Positions 53,575 to 62,930 of a stretch of DNA of 64,000 nucleotides are shown here, in pieces. Below the pieces are notes generated by a model. The model did no database searches, was not told the origin of the DNA, and saw only the letters and a program-made list of their open reading frames with translations. Position 1 is the stretch's first letter. Every line of letters begins with the position of its first letter. The DNA comes from Mesorhizobium carmichaelinearum (GTDB taxonomy: Bacteria > Pseudomonadota > Alphaproteobacteria > Rhizobiales > Rhizobiaceae). A program made the translations under genes and the position numbers. Location of the stretch: positions 29,008 through 93,007 of the forward strand of contig NZ_FZQR01000020.1 in NCBI RefSeq assembly GCF_900199455.1, written 5' to 3'.

Positions 53575-53607
53575 GTCTAGGCGGTCGAGCTGACGACAAG
53601 CTGACTA
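53575..53607 (-). promoter_or_regulatory. tts box upstream of nolB
   Basis: Minus strand TTAGTCAGCTTGTCGTCAGC then TCGACCGCCTAGA. This matches GTCAGCTT-TCG-AAGC with CC-CCTA at the 3' side, the best-preserved tts box in the window. About 72 bp before nolB; presumably drives nolBTUV-rhcN-...-rhcU. Confidence 0.85.
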
Positions 53608-53689
53608 ATGGAGCCTGGCGGTCATTAAAAGTCATGCTGGTCGACTTAGTCACTTGTGAAAATTTCAGACTTTGGTTTATCAGTGCGAG

Positions 53690-54385
53690 ATGCTGAGAGC
53701 CCTCATCCAATCCGTCACCCTGCACGTTTTGAGACTTCTTTGTGCGGGGTTTTTTCTCGCCACCGGAATCCACGGAACTCTCGGCGTCCCTTTATCGCTC
53801 TCCAAGACGCCTTACAGGTATACGGTTCTCGATCAGGACCTCTCTACCGCGCTGCAGGAATTCGGCAACAACATGAATATCCGGGTCAATATTAGCGCTG
53901 AGGTGAAAGGACGGATTCGCGGGAGTATGCCGGATTTGCCACCGCGCGAGTTCCTCGACCGCTTGGCCAACCTGTACGGCCTGCAATGGTACTTCGATGG
54001 GCTTGTCCTCTACGTGTCATCTGCAAAAGAATCGCAAACTCGCATGCTGGTGTTGACTTCGATTCGCTTCACTGGGCTCAGGGAGGCCCTTGATGAGCTT
54101 GAGATCTCCGATAATCGCTACGTCGTGAAACCCACGCCGGGAGATGGCCTCGTTTTGGTCTCCGGCCCGCCGCGCTTCATCGCGCTCGTGGAGCAGACGT
54201 TCAACGGTCTCGTCGCGGAGGCAGAGGCGCGCATGCCTGAAACGCCGCCAAGGGAGTCGGTCCTAACACTGTTTCGAGGCTCCTCCACCATGGTCGTCCG
54301 CAACGGATTGCCTGAAGCGTCTTATTCGTCTGATGCGCCGCAGCAGGATGGCGTTGGCGGGAAGCCAGAGCCACGCCAAAAATGA
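53690..54385 (+). CDS. nolW: NolW (RhcC1), N-terminal part of the split T3SS secretin
   Basis: 231 residues from ATG 53690. Signal-peptide-like start 'MLRALIQSVTLHVLRLLCAG', then secretin N0/N1 domains: 'YTVLDQDLSTALQEFGNNMN', 'RGSMPDLPPREFLDRLANLY', 'VVKPTPGDGLVLVSGPPRFI'. It lacks the pore domain, which rhizobia encode separately as RhcC2 (here at 58114). Divergent from nolB. No good tts box was found directly upstream; a degenerate GTCACTTGTGAAAATT lies at about 53649. Confidence 0.92.
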   Translation: MLRALIQSVTLHVLRLLCAGFFLATGIHGTLGVPLSLSKTPYRYTVLDQDLSTALQEFGNNMNIRVNISAEVKGRIRGSMPDLPPREFLDRLANLYGLQWYFDGLVLYVSSAKESQTRMLVLTSIRFTGLREALDELEISDNRYVVKPTPGDGLVLVSGPPRFIALVEQTFNGLVAEAEARMPETPPRESVLTLFRGSSTMVVRNGLPEASYSSDAPQQDGVGGKPEPRQK

Positions 54386-54452
54386 TATCTGAGGTCGCAG
54401 CTTCGGGACAGATCATCACCTTGGCCACGTCAAGTTGTGAATTCTTCTGAAC

Positions 54453-54480
54453 TCGTCAGTTTGCCGAAAGCTCAACCGCA
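54453..54480 (+). promoter_or_regulatory. tts box upstream of nolX
   Basis: TCGTCAGTTTGCCGAAAGCT then CAACCGC matches GTCAG-TT-(T/C)CGAAAGCT-N-CC. It lies about 195 bp before the nolX start. Confidence 0.85.
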
Positions 54481-54674
54481 CATGGTGAGGGCCGGCAGCT
54501 TCCGCGATATCTCCAGCCATTGTGCTGGAATTGCCCCTGGAGCTGGCGCAGAACGAGGCAATTTGAAGCAAGGCAGGGTTTTTGTCCCGGCCGAGCTCGG
54601 AACTGTCAAAACACCTGCACACAAGAAGCTTCCTGAGGGCTCTTGCGCGGCTTCGCAACATCACGAGGATATCA

Positions 54675-56792
54675 ATGTCAGCTTTATCGTCCATCTTACA
54701 ATCCGGGCAGCCAATCCCGGGCTGCCTGAAAACTTCTATGCAGCCTCAGCAAAGCGCATCGTCCTTCGAAGCAACGCTGAGCAACTGCGTGCGCAAACAC
54801 TTCGGGCTGCCCCCAGGTCCCGTCCCAAGTTCGAGAATCACTTGGAACGGCGGCTTGCTGACACAGGCCGAACTGCAGATCGTGGCGGTGCTGAACCGTC
54901 ACAAGGACCAAATGCCCCTCAGTTGGGATTCGCTGGCGGACAAAGCCAATGATCCCTCCACACCACCAGATCTGAGAGAGGCGATCGAGGGACTACAGCG
55001 GGCCCCAGAACTTTTCCATGCAATCGGCTCCCAAGGCGATGGCCGCTTTGGCGGTTGGATCACGGCGAAGGATTTATCTGGATTCTCTGGCCATCACTCA
55101 CAAGTTGCCGCATTTCAGGGCCAGCAGGCGCAAAGCTACGTGGAGAACTACATCCCATCCGACAGTACTGGAAACCCGCAGCCGTCGGTCATGACCAGGG
55201 ACGATGCATTGCGCGAGCTCTACCGGTATTCCGAAAACCTGCCCAAGAACCTGAGTCTGGCTGATTTCAAACAGATCGTCGAAGGCGACGCAAAAGCCGG
55301 CAAATGTCCGCCACAGGTTATTGCCGCGGCTCAGTACTTCGTCAGCCGTCCAAATGAATGGAAGCAGTTGTACGGTGGTTCGATCGACAAAGTCCACAAA
55401 GAGGATTTTCTCCAAGTCGCTTCATCTTCGATGAGCCTCACGCAATACGAGCGGAATACACTTAAGACTATTAATATCAATCAGAGAGCCTTTTTTGGGA
55501 GCGGTGACCTGACTCGTGACAAGCTCGCGAGCATGGCAGAAGACGAGAGCCTCAATCCGAAGGTACGGCAAGCTGCCTCGCAGCTGCTCTCGGATCCTCT
55601 ATTGTTCAGTCTCCTAAACAATTCGATTACGGGCTATAAAACCCACAATGCGTTTTTCGACTTCGGCGGCGGACACACGGTCGATTCCGGTAACATCAGC
55701 AAAAAAGACTTTGCCCGCTTCTACGACGGCATGTCGTCAGCCAACCGCACCGTTCAGCAGCCAAAGACCCATACGCCCGAAACCGCGGCGGAACAGGAAG
55801 CCGTCGCGGACATGATGATGGGCCAGGCGGACCAGCCTGATACCAAGTCAGTCAAAAAAAACGGCGGGGCCTTCATCCACGCAGTCGACAACGTGCTGAA
55901 AATAGCCGCGCCAGTGCTTGATTGGGCTGCGACGGCTGTGGGCTTATTGAGCTTCGTTCCGGTCCTGGGCCAAGTGGCCGATGCCGTGTCGATGGCGCTT
56001 TCGTGCGAGGCGCAAGCGCTAAATCTTCTCCGCACAGCCATTACAGGAGGCAATATGAAGCAGGCGCTCCTAGAAGCTGGCGTCAATATCGGAGCGCAAG
56101 CGCTCAGCCTTGTCGCCGGCCCCCAGGTCAAGCTTGCAATTCGCAACGGGCTCGTGAAGCAGGCGCTGGAGGAGGCCGCCAACGCCGGGATCAATCTCCC
56201 AATTTCCATGGCGCAAGGCTATGCACAAGACTATTTGTACAACCTGCAAGCACGCCTTGCGGCCGAACCTGTGCAAGCGGCCGGCCTCCCCAGCGACCAT
56301 TTGGACAACCTGCAACCGCGCCTTGCGGCCGGAGCCGTGCAAGCGGCCGGCCTCCCCAGCGACCATTTGTACGATCTGGAACCGCGCCTTGGGTCCGGAG
56401 CCGTGCAAGCGGCCGGCCTCCCCAGCGACCATTTGTACGATCTGGAACCGCGCCTTGGGTCCGGAGCCGTGCAAGCGGCCGGCCTCCCCAGCGACCATTT
56501 GTACGATCTGGAACCGCGCCTTGGGTCCGGAGCCGTGCAAGCGGCCGGCCTCCCCAGCGACCATTTGTACGATCTGGAACCGCGCCTTGGGTCCGGAGCC
56601 GTGCAAGCGGCCGGCCTCCCCAGCGACCATTTGTACGATCTGGAACCGCGCCTTGGGTCCGGAGCCGTGCAAGCGGCCGGCCTCCCCAGCGACCATTTGT
56701 ACGATCTGGAACCGCGCCTTGCGTCCGGAGCTGTGCTAGCGGCCGGCCTCTCCAGCCAGATGGGCATGCCAATATACCAGAAGGTGGCCTGA
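54675..56792 (+). CDS. nolX: NolX (NopX), T3SS translocon protein with expanded C-terminal repeats
   Basis: 705 residues from ATG 54675 (GAGG eight bases upstream, giving MSALSSILQSGQPIPG); an in-frame TTG 31 codons earlier has no support. The HrpF/NolX pattern is clear: 'LLTQAELQIVAVLNRHKDQM', 'RFGGWITAKDLSGFSGHHSQ', 'DAFFDFGGGHTVDSGNISKK-like' segments and hydrophobic stretches near 430-470 for membrane insertion. The family is normally about 600 residues; the excess is eight ~22-residue repeats at 56232-56757. It is secreted in a T3SS-dependent way and forms the pore in the plant membrane. Confidence 0.93.
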   Translation: MSALSSILQSGQPIPGCLKTSMQPQQSASSFEATLSNCVRKHFGLPPGPVPSSRITWNGGLLTQAELQIVAVLNRHKDQMPLSWDSLADKANDPSTPPDLREAIEGLQRAPELFHAIGSQGDGRFGGWITAKDLSGFSGHHSQVAAFQGQQAQSYVENYIPSDSTGNPQPSVMTRDDALRELYRYSENLPKNLSLADFKQIVEGDAKAGKCPPQVIAAAQYFVSRPNEWKQLYGGSIDKVHKEDFLQVASSSMSLTQYERNTLKTININQRAFFGSGDLTRDKLASMAEDESLNPKVRQAASQLLSDPLLFSLLNNSITGYKTHNAFFDFGGGHTVDSGNISKKDFARFYDGMSSANRTVQQPKTHTPETAAEQEAVADMMMGQADQPDTKSVKKNGGAFIHAVDNVLKIAAPVLDWAATAVGLLSFVPVLGQVADAVSMALSCEAQALNLLRTAITGGNMKQALLEAGVNIGAQALSLVAGPQVKLAIRNGLVKQALEEAANAGINLPISMAQGYAQDYLYNLQARLAAEPVQAAGLPSDHLDNLQPRLAAGAVQAAGLPSDHLYDLEPRLGSGAVQAAGLPSDHLYDLEPRLGSGAVQAAGLPSDHLYDLEPRLGSGAVQAAGLPSDHLYDLEPRLGSGAVQAAGLPSDHLYDLEPRLGSGAVQAAGLPSDHLYDLEPRLASGAVLAAGLSSQMGMPIYQKVA
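56232..56757 (+). repeat. Eight 66-bp tandem repeats at the nolX 3' end
   Basis: Unit HLYDLEPRLGSGAVQAAGLP plus SD; five central units are identical in DNA. The first (YLYNLQARLAAEPVQAAGLP SD), second (HLDNLQPRLAAGAV...) and last (HLYDLEPRLASGAVLAAGLS S) have diverged. The unit length is a multiple of three, so all frames stay open on both strands here and give long spurious frames. The region is prone to copy-number change. Confidence 0.95.
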
Positions 56793-57192
56793 CAACAAAT
56801 GTGCGACTTCCTCGCCACGCTTCATCGCTCTATCGATCACCTTGCGAGAAACCTTTGTCTTTCCGCGCGTCGATTGAGCAGGCGTCCCTTAAATCGCTGC
56901 AGGTGAGAACGAGTCGAAAAGAACACCCGGAAAAGATCGGTCATGTTGAACAGTTGGCGCGGCGCCCGGGTGCCAGTGCTTCATCGGTGGCCATAGGCTC
57001 CGCCGGCTCGCACAATGGGCCGGTGGAGCGCGGCGATGCAGGCGCGCCACGGTGCTTACGCCTTTGGCCGAACCGGAAGTCGGACGATAATCGAAAATGG
57101 CCGCAAGCGAACCGTGCGCGGGTGGCGCAAGCTCGCTCAGATTGGGCAGTCTTGCTCGTTGAGCATCTTGGGCAGCCTTTAATACGCGAGTG
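56793..57192. other. Upstream leader region of ttsI, no gene seen
   Basis: 400 bp after nolX with no supported coding sequence; open frames reading through here are extensions of repeat-derived shadow frames. The nod box begins at 57193. Confidence 0.4.
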
Positions 57193-57243
57193 CATCCATA
57201 ATATGGATGCTTACCATCCTAACAATGGATTTGTTCCATTCCC
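57193..57243 (+). promoter_or_regulatory. Nod box upstream of ttsI
   Basis: CATCCATAATATGGATG, then ATCCTAACAATGGATTTG and TTCCATTC, keeps the nod box order ATCCA-YRYRGATG-N-ATC-AACAAT-GATTTTACCAAT. It lies ~174 bp before the ttsI start, and NodD is encoded in this window. Control of ttsI by NodD and flavonoids is established in several rhizobia. Confidence 0.85.
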
Positions 57244-57416
57244 TTCTCGAAAGCTAACCAACCTAGCCATGGAATCAGAATGCTCTGGAGGGCGATGCTG
57301 GCCTGAGATGGCCAGTCGGAAAGAGGGTACGATACTGCGACGAGTTGGGAGACTTCTGCCGTCGCCGCGGTGTGTCATAGTCGACGGTGACCTGTCCTAC
57401 CTCAATAGGAGATGAA

Positions 57417-58103
57417 GTGCGGACTCTGCTCGTTGACCATCATGCGGATCTTGCGCACACGGTGCGAGTTGCGCTCGGGGATAGCGGTTTCGCCGTTGAT
57501 GTAGTTGGTACACTGGAACAGGCGTCGAGTGCATTTTGTTGCGCGAGCTATGAAATTCTCCTGCTGGAGTTGGCTCTGCCAGATGGCGATGGCTTGGGAT
57601 GGCTGAGGCAGCTAAGGAGCGACGGGCATTCAGTTCCTGCCGTCATTATGAGTAGCCTCAACGATCTTGAGAAGCGAATTGCGATTTTCAACGGTGGCGC
57701 AGACGATTTTCTGCTCAAGCCCGTCTCCACCGATGAGCTCATCGCCAGAATGAGAGCCATTCGGCGCCGTGCGACACAGATGACCGACCCCATTGTTGTA
57801 TTTGGCAATCTCAACTTCGATCCAATCGGTCGACAGGTTTCCGTTGCGGGTCATCCCCTGATCATTGCACGCCGCGAAGTATGTATTTTGGAGCATCTGC
57901 TTAACCGTGCAGGCCGCATCGTGCCGCGTGCGCAGCTGGAAGATCACCTTTATTCGTTCAACGACGAAGTATCTGGCAACGCGCTTGAAGTCGGAATCTA
58001 TCGCTTACGTGGACACCTGAGTAGGTCAGGTGCAACCGCGCAGATCAAGACGGTGCGTGGCATAGGTTACATTCTTGAATTGACCGACGCGGTAGACGCA
58101 TAG
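57417..58103 (+). CDS. ttsI: TtsI, transcriptional activator of T3SS genes (OmpR-type)
   Basis: 228 residues from GTG 57417 (AGGAGAT just upstream), giving (M)RTLLVDHHADLAHTV. The receiver domain is degenerate: the phospho-acceptor position is Glu51 in 'ILLLELALPDGDG', and the usual acidic pair is DHH. Lys101 ('FLLKP') is kept. The C-terminal winged helix is intact ('LIIARREVCILEHLLNRAGR', 'VEVGIYRLRGHLSR-like', 'IKTVRGIGYILEL'). It therefore probably acts without phosphorylation. Binds the tts boxes; followed 10 bp later by rhcC2. Confidence 0.95.
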   Translation: MRTLLVDHHADLAHTVRVALGDSGFAVDVVGTLEQASSAFCCASYEILLLELALPDGDGLGWLRQLRSDGHSVPAVIMSSLNDLEKRIAIFNGGADDFLLKPVSTDELIARMRAIRRRATQMTDPIVVFGNLNFDPIGRQVSVAGHPLIIARREVCILEHLLNRAGRIVPRAQLEDHLYSFNDEVSGNALEVGIYRLRGHLSRSGATAQIKTVRGIGYILELTDAVDA

Positions 58104-58113
58104 TTGGTCGAAT

Positions 58114-59592
58114 TTGAAAGAAAAGAGTGCCTTGAATATCGTTCCAACTCGCCATTCTAGCTCCAATTGGCAGCCGATTCTGATCGGCGGTCCGAGCCCT
58201 ACGGTTTCCCGCTACTTGGGCCATTTCCTCTGCGCGCTCATCCTGTTGTCTCCACTTTCTGTGGCGGCCCAAGACAAGCAGAATGAAAGAGCGCCGCGTG
58301 CCGCTTCCAAAAGCATCAAAGACACGCTGAACCTCTCCTCTTCGCTCGGCAAGACAGTTCATTTGCCGGCGCCAGCCGCCACCATCTTCGTTGCCGACCC
58401 AACGATCGCAGACTTTCAGGCACCCTCGAACCAAACCATCTTCGTGTTTGGCAAGAACTCCGGGCAGACCAGCCTGTTCGCCTTGGACAAAAACGGCGAG
58501 GCTCTGGCCGAGTTGCGTATTGTCGTCACCCAACCGATCGAGGAATTGCGCGCCATGTTGAAGGATCAGGTCGGCGACTATTCAATCGAGGTCAGCTATA
58601 CGCCGCGCGGCGCGATCCTTAGCGGTACAGCGCCCGATGCGAAGGTCGCCGATACCGCGAAAAGGGTCACTGAGCAATATCTCGGTGACGGTGCGCAAGT
58701 CGTCAATAACATCAAGGTCGCTGGGTCCTTACAGGTTAATCTTAGTGTGCGCGTAGCGGAGGTCTCCCGTAGCGCCATGAAGGCACTCGGCGTTAACCTG
58801 TCCGCCTTTGGTCAAATCGACAATTTCAGAGTGGGCTTGTTAAGCGGCGCTGGCGCTGGCTCTGGTGCAGCGCAGGGCGGCGGGACAGCAGAAATCGGAT
58901 TTAACAATGGTGCCGTCAACATCGGCGCGGTTCTCGACGCGCTCGCCAAGGAGCACATAGCTTCCGTGTTGGCTGAGCCGAATCTTACCGCGATGTCCGG
59001 TGAAACTGCCAGCTTTCTGGCTGGCGGCGAATTTCCCATCCCTGTCCTGCAGGGAAATGGGCAAGTGTCGGTTGAATTCCGTCACTTCGGCGTCAGCCTG
59101 GAATTCGTACCGACCGTTCTTAGCGACAATCAAATCAACATTCGCGTAAAGCCGGAAGTCAGTGAACTAACGTCCCAGGGGGCCGTTCAAGTCAACGGTA
59201 TCTCCGTGCCGGCAGTTTCCACGCGCCGAGCCGACACAGTCGTCGAACTCGCCAGTGGGCAGAGCTTTGCGATTGGCGGTCTCATCAGGCGCAACGTCAA
59301 CAATAATGTCACTGCCTTTCCCTGGCTCGGTGAAATGCCGATCCTTGGCGCCCTGTTTCGTTCCTCTTCGTTTCAAAAGGAAGAATCAGAACTAGTAATT
59401 CTGGTTACGCCTTACATCGTAAGACCAGGCTCCAGCCCCAACCAGATGAACGCACCCATGGAGCAGATGGCGCCGACTTTGGACGGGGGCGGCACTTCTA
59501 CAAATTCGCCGGCAAGTCCGCCGCGAGGTCGCGCTGCTGCCGGCACCGGCTCGCCAAGGGCCAAGGCCGGGCTCGGCTTCATCATCGAATAG
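58114..59592 (+). CDS. rhcC2: RhcC2, secretin pore protein (CpaC-like)
   Basis: 492 residues if the TTG at 58114 is used; a start a few codons later is possible. A hydrophobic signal ('YLGHFLCALILLSPLSVAAQ') is followed by 'VHLPAPAATIFVADPTIADF' and 'FVFGKNSGQTSLFALDKNGE', the BON-like region 'EELRAMLKDQVGDYSIEVSY', and the secretin core 'LAEPNLTAMSGETASFLAGG', 'FGVSLEFVPTVLSDNQINIR', 'WLGEMPILGALFRSSSF'. Overall it resembles Tad-pilus CpaC. In rhizobia it is considered the pore half of the T3SS secretin, complementing RhcC1/NolW. Confidence 0.92.
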   Translation: MKEKSALNIVPTRHSSSNWQPILIGGPSPTVSRYLGHFLCALILLSPLSVAAQDKQNERAPRAASKSIKDTLNLSSSLGKTVHLPAPAATIFVADPTIADFQAPSNQTIFVFGKNSGQTSLFALDKNGEALAELRIVVTQPIEELRAMLKDQVGDYSIEVSYTPRGAILSGTAPDAKVADTAKRVTEQYLGDGAQVVNNIKVAGSLQVNLSVRVAEVSRSAMKALGVNLSAFGQIDNFRVGLLSGAGAGSGAAQGGGTAEIGFNNGAVNIGAVLDALAKEHIASVLAEPNLTAMSGETASFLAGGEFPIPVLQGNGQVSVEFRHFGVSLEFVPTVLSDNQINIRVKPEVSELTSQGAVQVNGISVPAVSTRRADTVVELASGQSFAIGGLIRRNVNNNVTAFPWLGEMPILGALFRSSSFQKEESELVILVTPYIVRPGSSPNQMNAPMEQMAPTLDGGGTSTNSPASPPRGRAAAGTGSPRAKAGLGFIIE

Positions 59593-59601
59593 TGTAACCG
59601 A

Positions 59602-60168
59602 ATGACTTTGCGGACTGTAATTCTCCTGATCACTCTGACGACCAGCGTAAGTGGCTGCACAAGCACTGCGCCGATCTATGTCGAGCCACCGGCGCCAATC
59701 CTTATCCAACAGGAGACCACCGTCCTGATATTAGAGAGCCTTGGCGCTTCCGAACGGCAGCGTTTGCGCGTTTTCCTCAAGAAAGCCAGTCGCGGCCGGC
59801 CCGATGCCGTTCACCTCCTTATCAGCGGGTCGTCCCGGCTCAGCGCAGAGGCAGTCCACCAGGCCAGGCAGATGGCCATTAATGCTTACAACATCCATTT
59901 GCTCGATCAACACGAAGCCGGCGCGGTACGGATAGAGGCGATAGTCTATCATGCCCGCCCGCCCGTCTGTCCGTCGTATTCCGGTCGTTTACTCAAAGAC
60001 AACTCGTTCGAACAGACGCTTGGCTGCTCTACACAACGTAATCTAGCAGCAATGGTCAACGACCCACGCGATTTGCTCGACAATAGGGCTATTGTGCCAA
60101 GCGATGGCGATCGTGCGGCCATCCCAGTTGCCACATACAGGACATTCGCGACGGGCAAAGGTAGCTGA
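59602..60168 (+). CDS. CpaD-like lipoprotein (Y4xK type)
   Basis: 188 residues with lipobox 'TLTTSVSGC' (Cys19). The end of the protein has the CpaD motif 'LGCSTQRNLAAMVNDPRDLL', with 'RQMAINAYNIHLLDQHEAGA' in the middle. In Tad systems CpaD is an outer-membrane lipoprotein acting with the CpaC secretin. Its position 9 bp after rhcC2 suggests a pilotin or secretin-assembly role for the T3SS. Function inferred from family and context. Confidence 0.82.
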   Translation: MTLRTVILLITLTTSVSGCTSTAPIYVEPPAPILIQQETTVLILESLGASERQRLRVFLKKASRGRPDAVHLLISGSSRLSAEAVHQARQMAINAYNIHLLDQHEAGAVRIEAIVYHARPPVCPSYSGRLLKDNSFEQTLGCSTQRNLAAMVNDPRDLLDNRAIVPSDGDRAAIPVATYRTFATGKGS

Positions 60169-60455
60169 CATGACTCGTATGGTCTCTGGACCAAGACTTC
60201 GGTAACGGGCCGGTGCAGTCAAGTCCAAGATAGACGCAGGAACGGTTCGGCAACACACTGTGTCGGCCGATTGAGGGCTACTCATTCCGAGTGCGTGATC
60301 GCGATGAGAGCGCTGGATCGCATCCCTTTTTCTGAGGCCACCCCGGGTTCATGGTTTCATGCTTCGGTCCGTGGTCAGCGCGCAGCGCGCATGTCTGCGG
60401 CGCATATCGGTCGCGCCGCAGCACAGGTAAATCCGGTCGGTCGGCACTACCGTGA
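60169..60455. other. Intergenic, no gene seen
   Basis: 287 bp between the CpaD-like gene and transposase remnants; no motif recognised. Confidence 0.3.
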
Positions 60456-60790
60456 TCACCTGGTCAACTCCGCCAGGACGATGCGCAGCGCTGTCGGATC
60501 GACGATCCGTCGATCCTCAATCGCGCGCCGCTCGGAAAGGCCACGACGATTCTTTCCGGCCGGGTCCGGGCAATCGGCGACGGGGCGTTCAACCTCGGGC
60601 AGATCGCTCACGTCGATGCGCGCGAAGGTCGCCATCGCCTGATCGGCATCAGGCTCGCCGCCGACCATCTGCTTGCGCCAGGCATAGAGCTGTGAGGCTA
60701 CGCCGAACGCTTGCGCGACCTCGGTCACCGACGACCCCGCCGCGCTCGCCAGGACGACCAACGCGCGCTTCTCAGTGCAGCTCCACAGCC
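60456..60790 (-). pseudogene. IS66-family tnpA (Orf1) remnant
   Basis: The minus strand reads 'SSVTEVAQAFGVASQLYAWR' KQM..., then 'VERPVADCPDPAGKN' and ends RIVLAELTR. This is the HTH accessory protein of IS66 elements, without its start and without the neighbouring tnpB/tnpC. Confidence 0.6.
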
Positions 60791-62280
60791 TTCGTTGCCG
60801 CGCGCGCCCGTGCCGAAAAGGCGCGCATTCTCGACGAATTTGTTGCCGTGAGCAGGTTTCACCGCAAGCACGCAATGCGGCTGTTGCGGAAGAACCCGTC
60901 TCCGTCTCGTTCGGGGCCGAGACCCGCGCGCCGCATTTATGACGATGCCGTTCGTGAAGCGCTGATCGTGCTCTGGGAGGCGTCGGACAGGATCTGTGGC
61001 AAACGACTGAAGGCGCTGGTTCCGATTCTGGTCGAGGCGATGGAGCGTCACGGATATCCTCGTTTGACCGCGGAAATCCGCAGTCGGCTTCTGACGATGA
61101 GCGCGGCGACAATCGACCGTGTTCTTGGCTACATCAGTCTCGAGAGACCGCCGGAGGACGGGCACGGCGCCGCAGCGGTATCCACGGCGCTACGACGGAG
61201 CATTCCGATTCGTACTTTCTCCGACTGGCAGGACCTTCCGCCCGGATTTGTCGAGGCTGACCTGGTGGCGCACAGTGGACCGGTGACGAGCGGCAGCTTT
61301 ATTCAAACGCTTTGTCTCACCGACATTGCGAGCGGGTGGACGGAATGCGCTCCCCTGCTTGTCCGCGAGCAGAAGCTGCTGAGCGAGGTGCTGACGGAAC
61401 TGCGGCGGCTCCTGCCATTCAAACTTCTCGGGTTCGATACGGACAATGACAGCGTGTTCCTGAATGAGACTGTGCGCGATTACTGCCGGGACGGTGGCAT
61501 CGAGTTCACCCGCTGCCGGCCTTACCGCAAGAATGACCAGGCATTTGTCGAGCAGAAGAACGGCGCCGTTGTTCGCCGCATTGTCGGCTATCGCCGGCTG
61601 GAGGGACTTGAAGCCGCCGCAGCGCTCGCGCAGCTCTATTCGACGGTGCGGCTGTTCGTGAACTTCTTCCAGCTTCCAGCCGTCGATCAAGCTGGCTGAA
61701 AAGGAACATGACGGTGCCCGGGTGCGCAAGCCGGATATATCGGTATATCCTCCGGCAACTCCCCGCCAGCGGCTGCTGGAAGACCGGCGGACGCCGGAAT
61801 CCGTTCGAATGGAGCTGTCGCAAAATTATGCGCGGCTGGATCCCGTCAGGCTGCTGAGGGACATGAGATTCGCACAACAGCTTCTTGTCGCCATCGCCGA
61901 TCAATCCCCCACACCGGCGCCCATGGTGACCGAGCCCGCGCTCGATCGGTTCCTCTCAGGGTTGCGAACTGCGTGAAAGGAGGGCGAAATCCGCCCCACC
62001 GCGAAGCTGAAACCAAAGCAAAAGCGAGAACGGCGGCGACCTGATCCTTTTGCAAGGGAGTCGCCGACCGATTGCGTGCTTGGTTTGACGAAGAACCGTG
62101 GCGGACGAGCCGGGAACTGCTCGAGCGTCTGCAGGCGGAGTACCCAGAGAAGGTACCCCGCTCTCGTTTTGCGCTCACTGCAACGCCGGGTGAAGATATG
62201 GCGCAAGGAAAGGGCTCACGCGATGGTGTTTGGTGCGTCGCCGTCGGTCGCGACCGTCAAGACAATGGCCAACTGAACGG
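60783..62280 (+). pseudogene. Integrase-core (rve) transposase, multiply frameshifted
   Basis: Frame 1 (to 61699) has 'EFVAVSRFHRKHAMRLLRKN', 'YDDAVREALIVLWEASDRIC', 'LPPGFVEADLVAHSGPVTSG' (first catalytic Asp), 'LLGFDTDNDSVFLNETVRDY' and 'FTRCRPYRKNDQAFVEQKNG' (catalytic Glu). A shift near 61677 moves to 'KLAEKEHDGARVRKPD' ... 'LSQNYARLDPVRLLRDM', and further shifts around 62000-62150 lead to the tail 'LRSLQRRVKIWRKERAHAMV' FGA. The start is lost at the junction with the IS66 remnant. Family is an ISNCY/IS1202-like group, assigned tentatively. Confidence 0.7.
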
Positions 62281-62515
62281 CCGCAGCCGTGGGGAACATC
62301 CTGGTGAGGCAACGGAGGAATCGTTCAGGAGCATTCCGTGATGAGGCAATACGCGCCCTCACGTTGATTGTCGCGCCATATCCAGCACCCTCCCCCCGCG
62401 CCAGCAGACCCGCAGCAATGCAGCCCGGCTCGTAAGCGCCACGCCGCTCCCCTCGTGCGGCGCATGAGGTGAATGTGCCAAGAATCCCCCCCGATCGCGA
62501 GAGACGGAGGGTCCA

Positions 62516-62808
62516 GTGGGAGCAGACAGCAAAATGGACGTCCATTTGGACGTCTCGACAATTGGCTACGCAGGCCGGGTCGAGGTTATGGAAGGTCCGA
62601 CGGGACGGCGGGTTCGCTCGGAGGCCGATAAATCCCGGATTGCGGCCGAGAGCCTGATGCCGGGGGTGCAGGTGGGGCGGTTGCACGCAAGCACGGCGTG
62701 ACCCGCTGGCAGGTCTATGATTGGCGGCGTCGTCTTCGTCAGAGACGACTGGCGCTGCCGGAAAGCATGGCGCCGATGTTCGCGCCGCTGATGGTGGACG
62801 AATCATAG
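62516..62808 (+). pseudogene. IS66-family tnpA, frameshifted
   Basis: Frame 1 'VEVMEGPTGRRVRSEADKSR' IAAESLMPGVQVGR, then a shift near 62685 to 'KHGVTRWQVYDWRRRLRQRR' LALPESMAPMFAPLMVDES and TAG at 62808. The HTH accessory protein of an IS66 element; the first gene of the element that continues to the window end. Confidence 0.7.
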
Positions 62809-62930
62809 GCGCCTCAGCCGACGATGAGGCCACCGAAATCGACGCCGGCGAAGGTGGAGATCGTGATCGACGACATGGTGATCCGAACGGCGGTTGATCT
62901 CGAGCATCTGGCGCAGGTGCGGGCCTCGCG

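Noticed and set aside
53504..53773. Longer NolB start
   Set aside because: The extension would include the tts box at 53575-53607 and exceeds the usual NolB length.
55922..57415. Long open frames overlapping nolX in other frames and on the minus strand (56070-56818)
   Set aside because: They consist of the same 66-bp repeats read in other frames; unit length divisible by three keeps all frames open. No ribosome sites.
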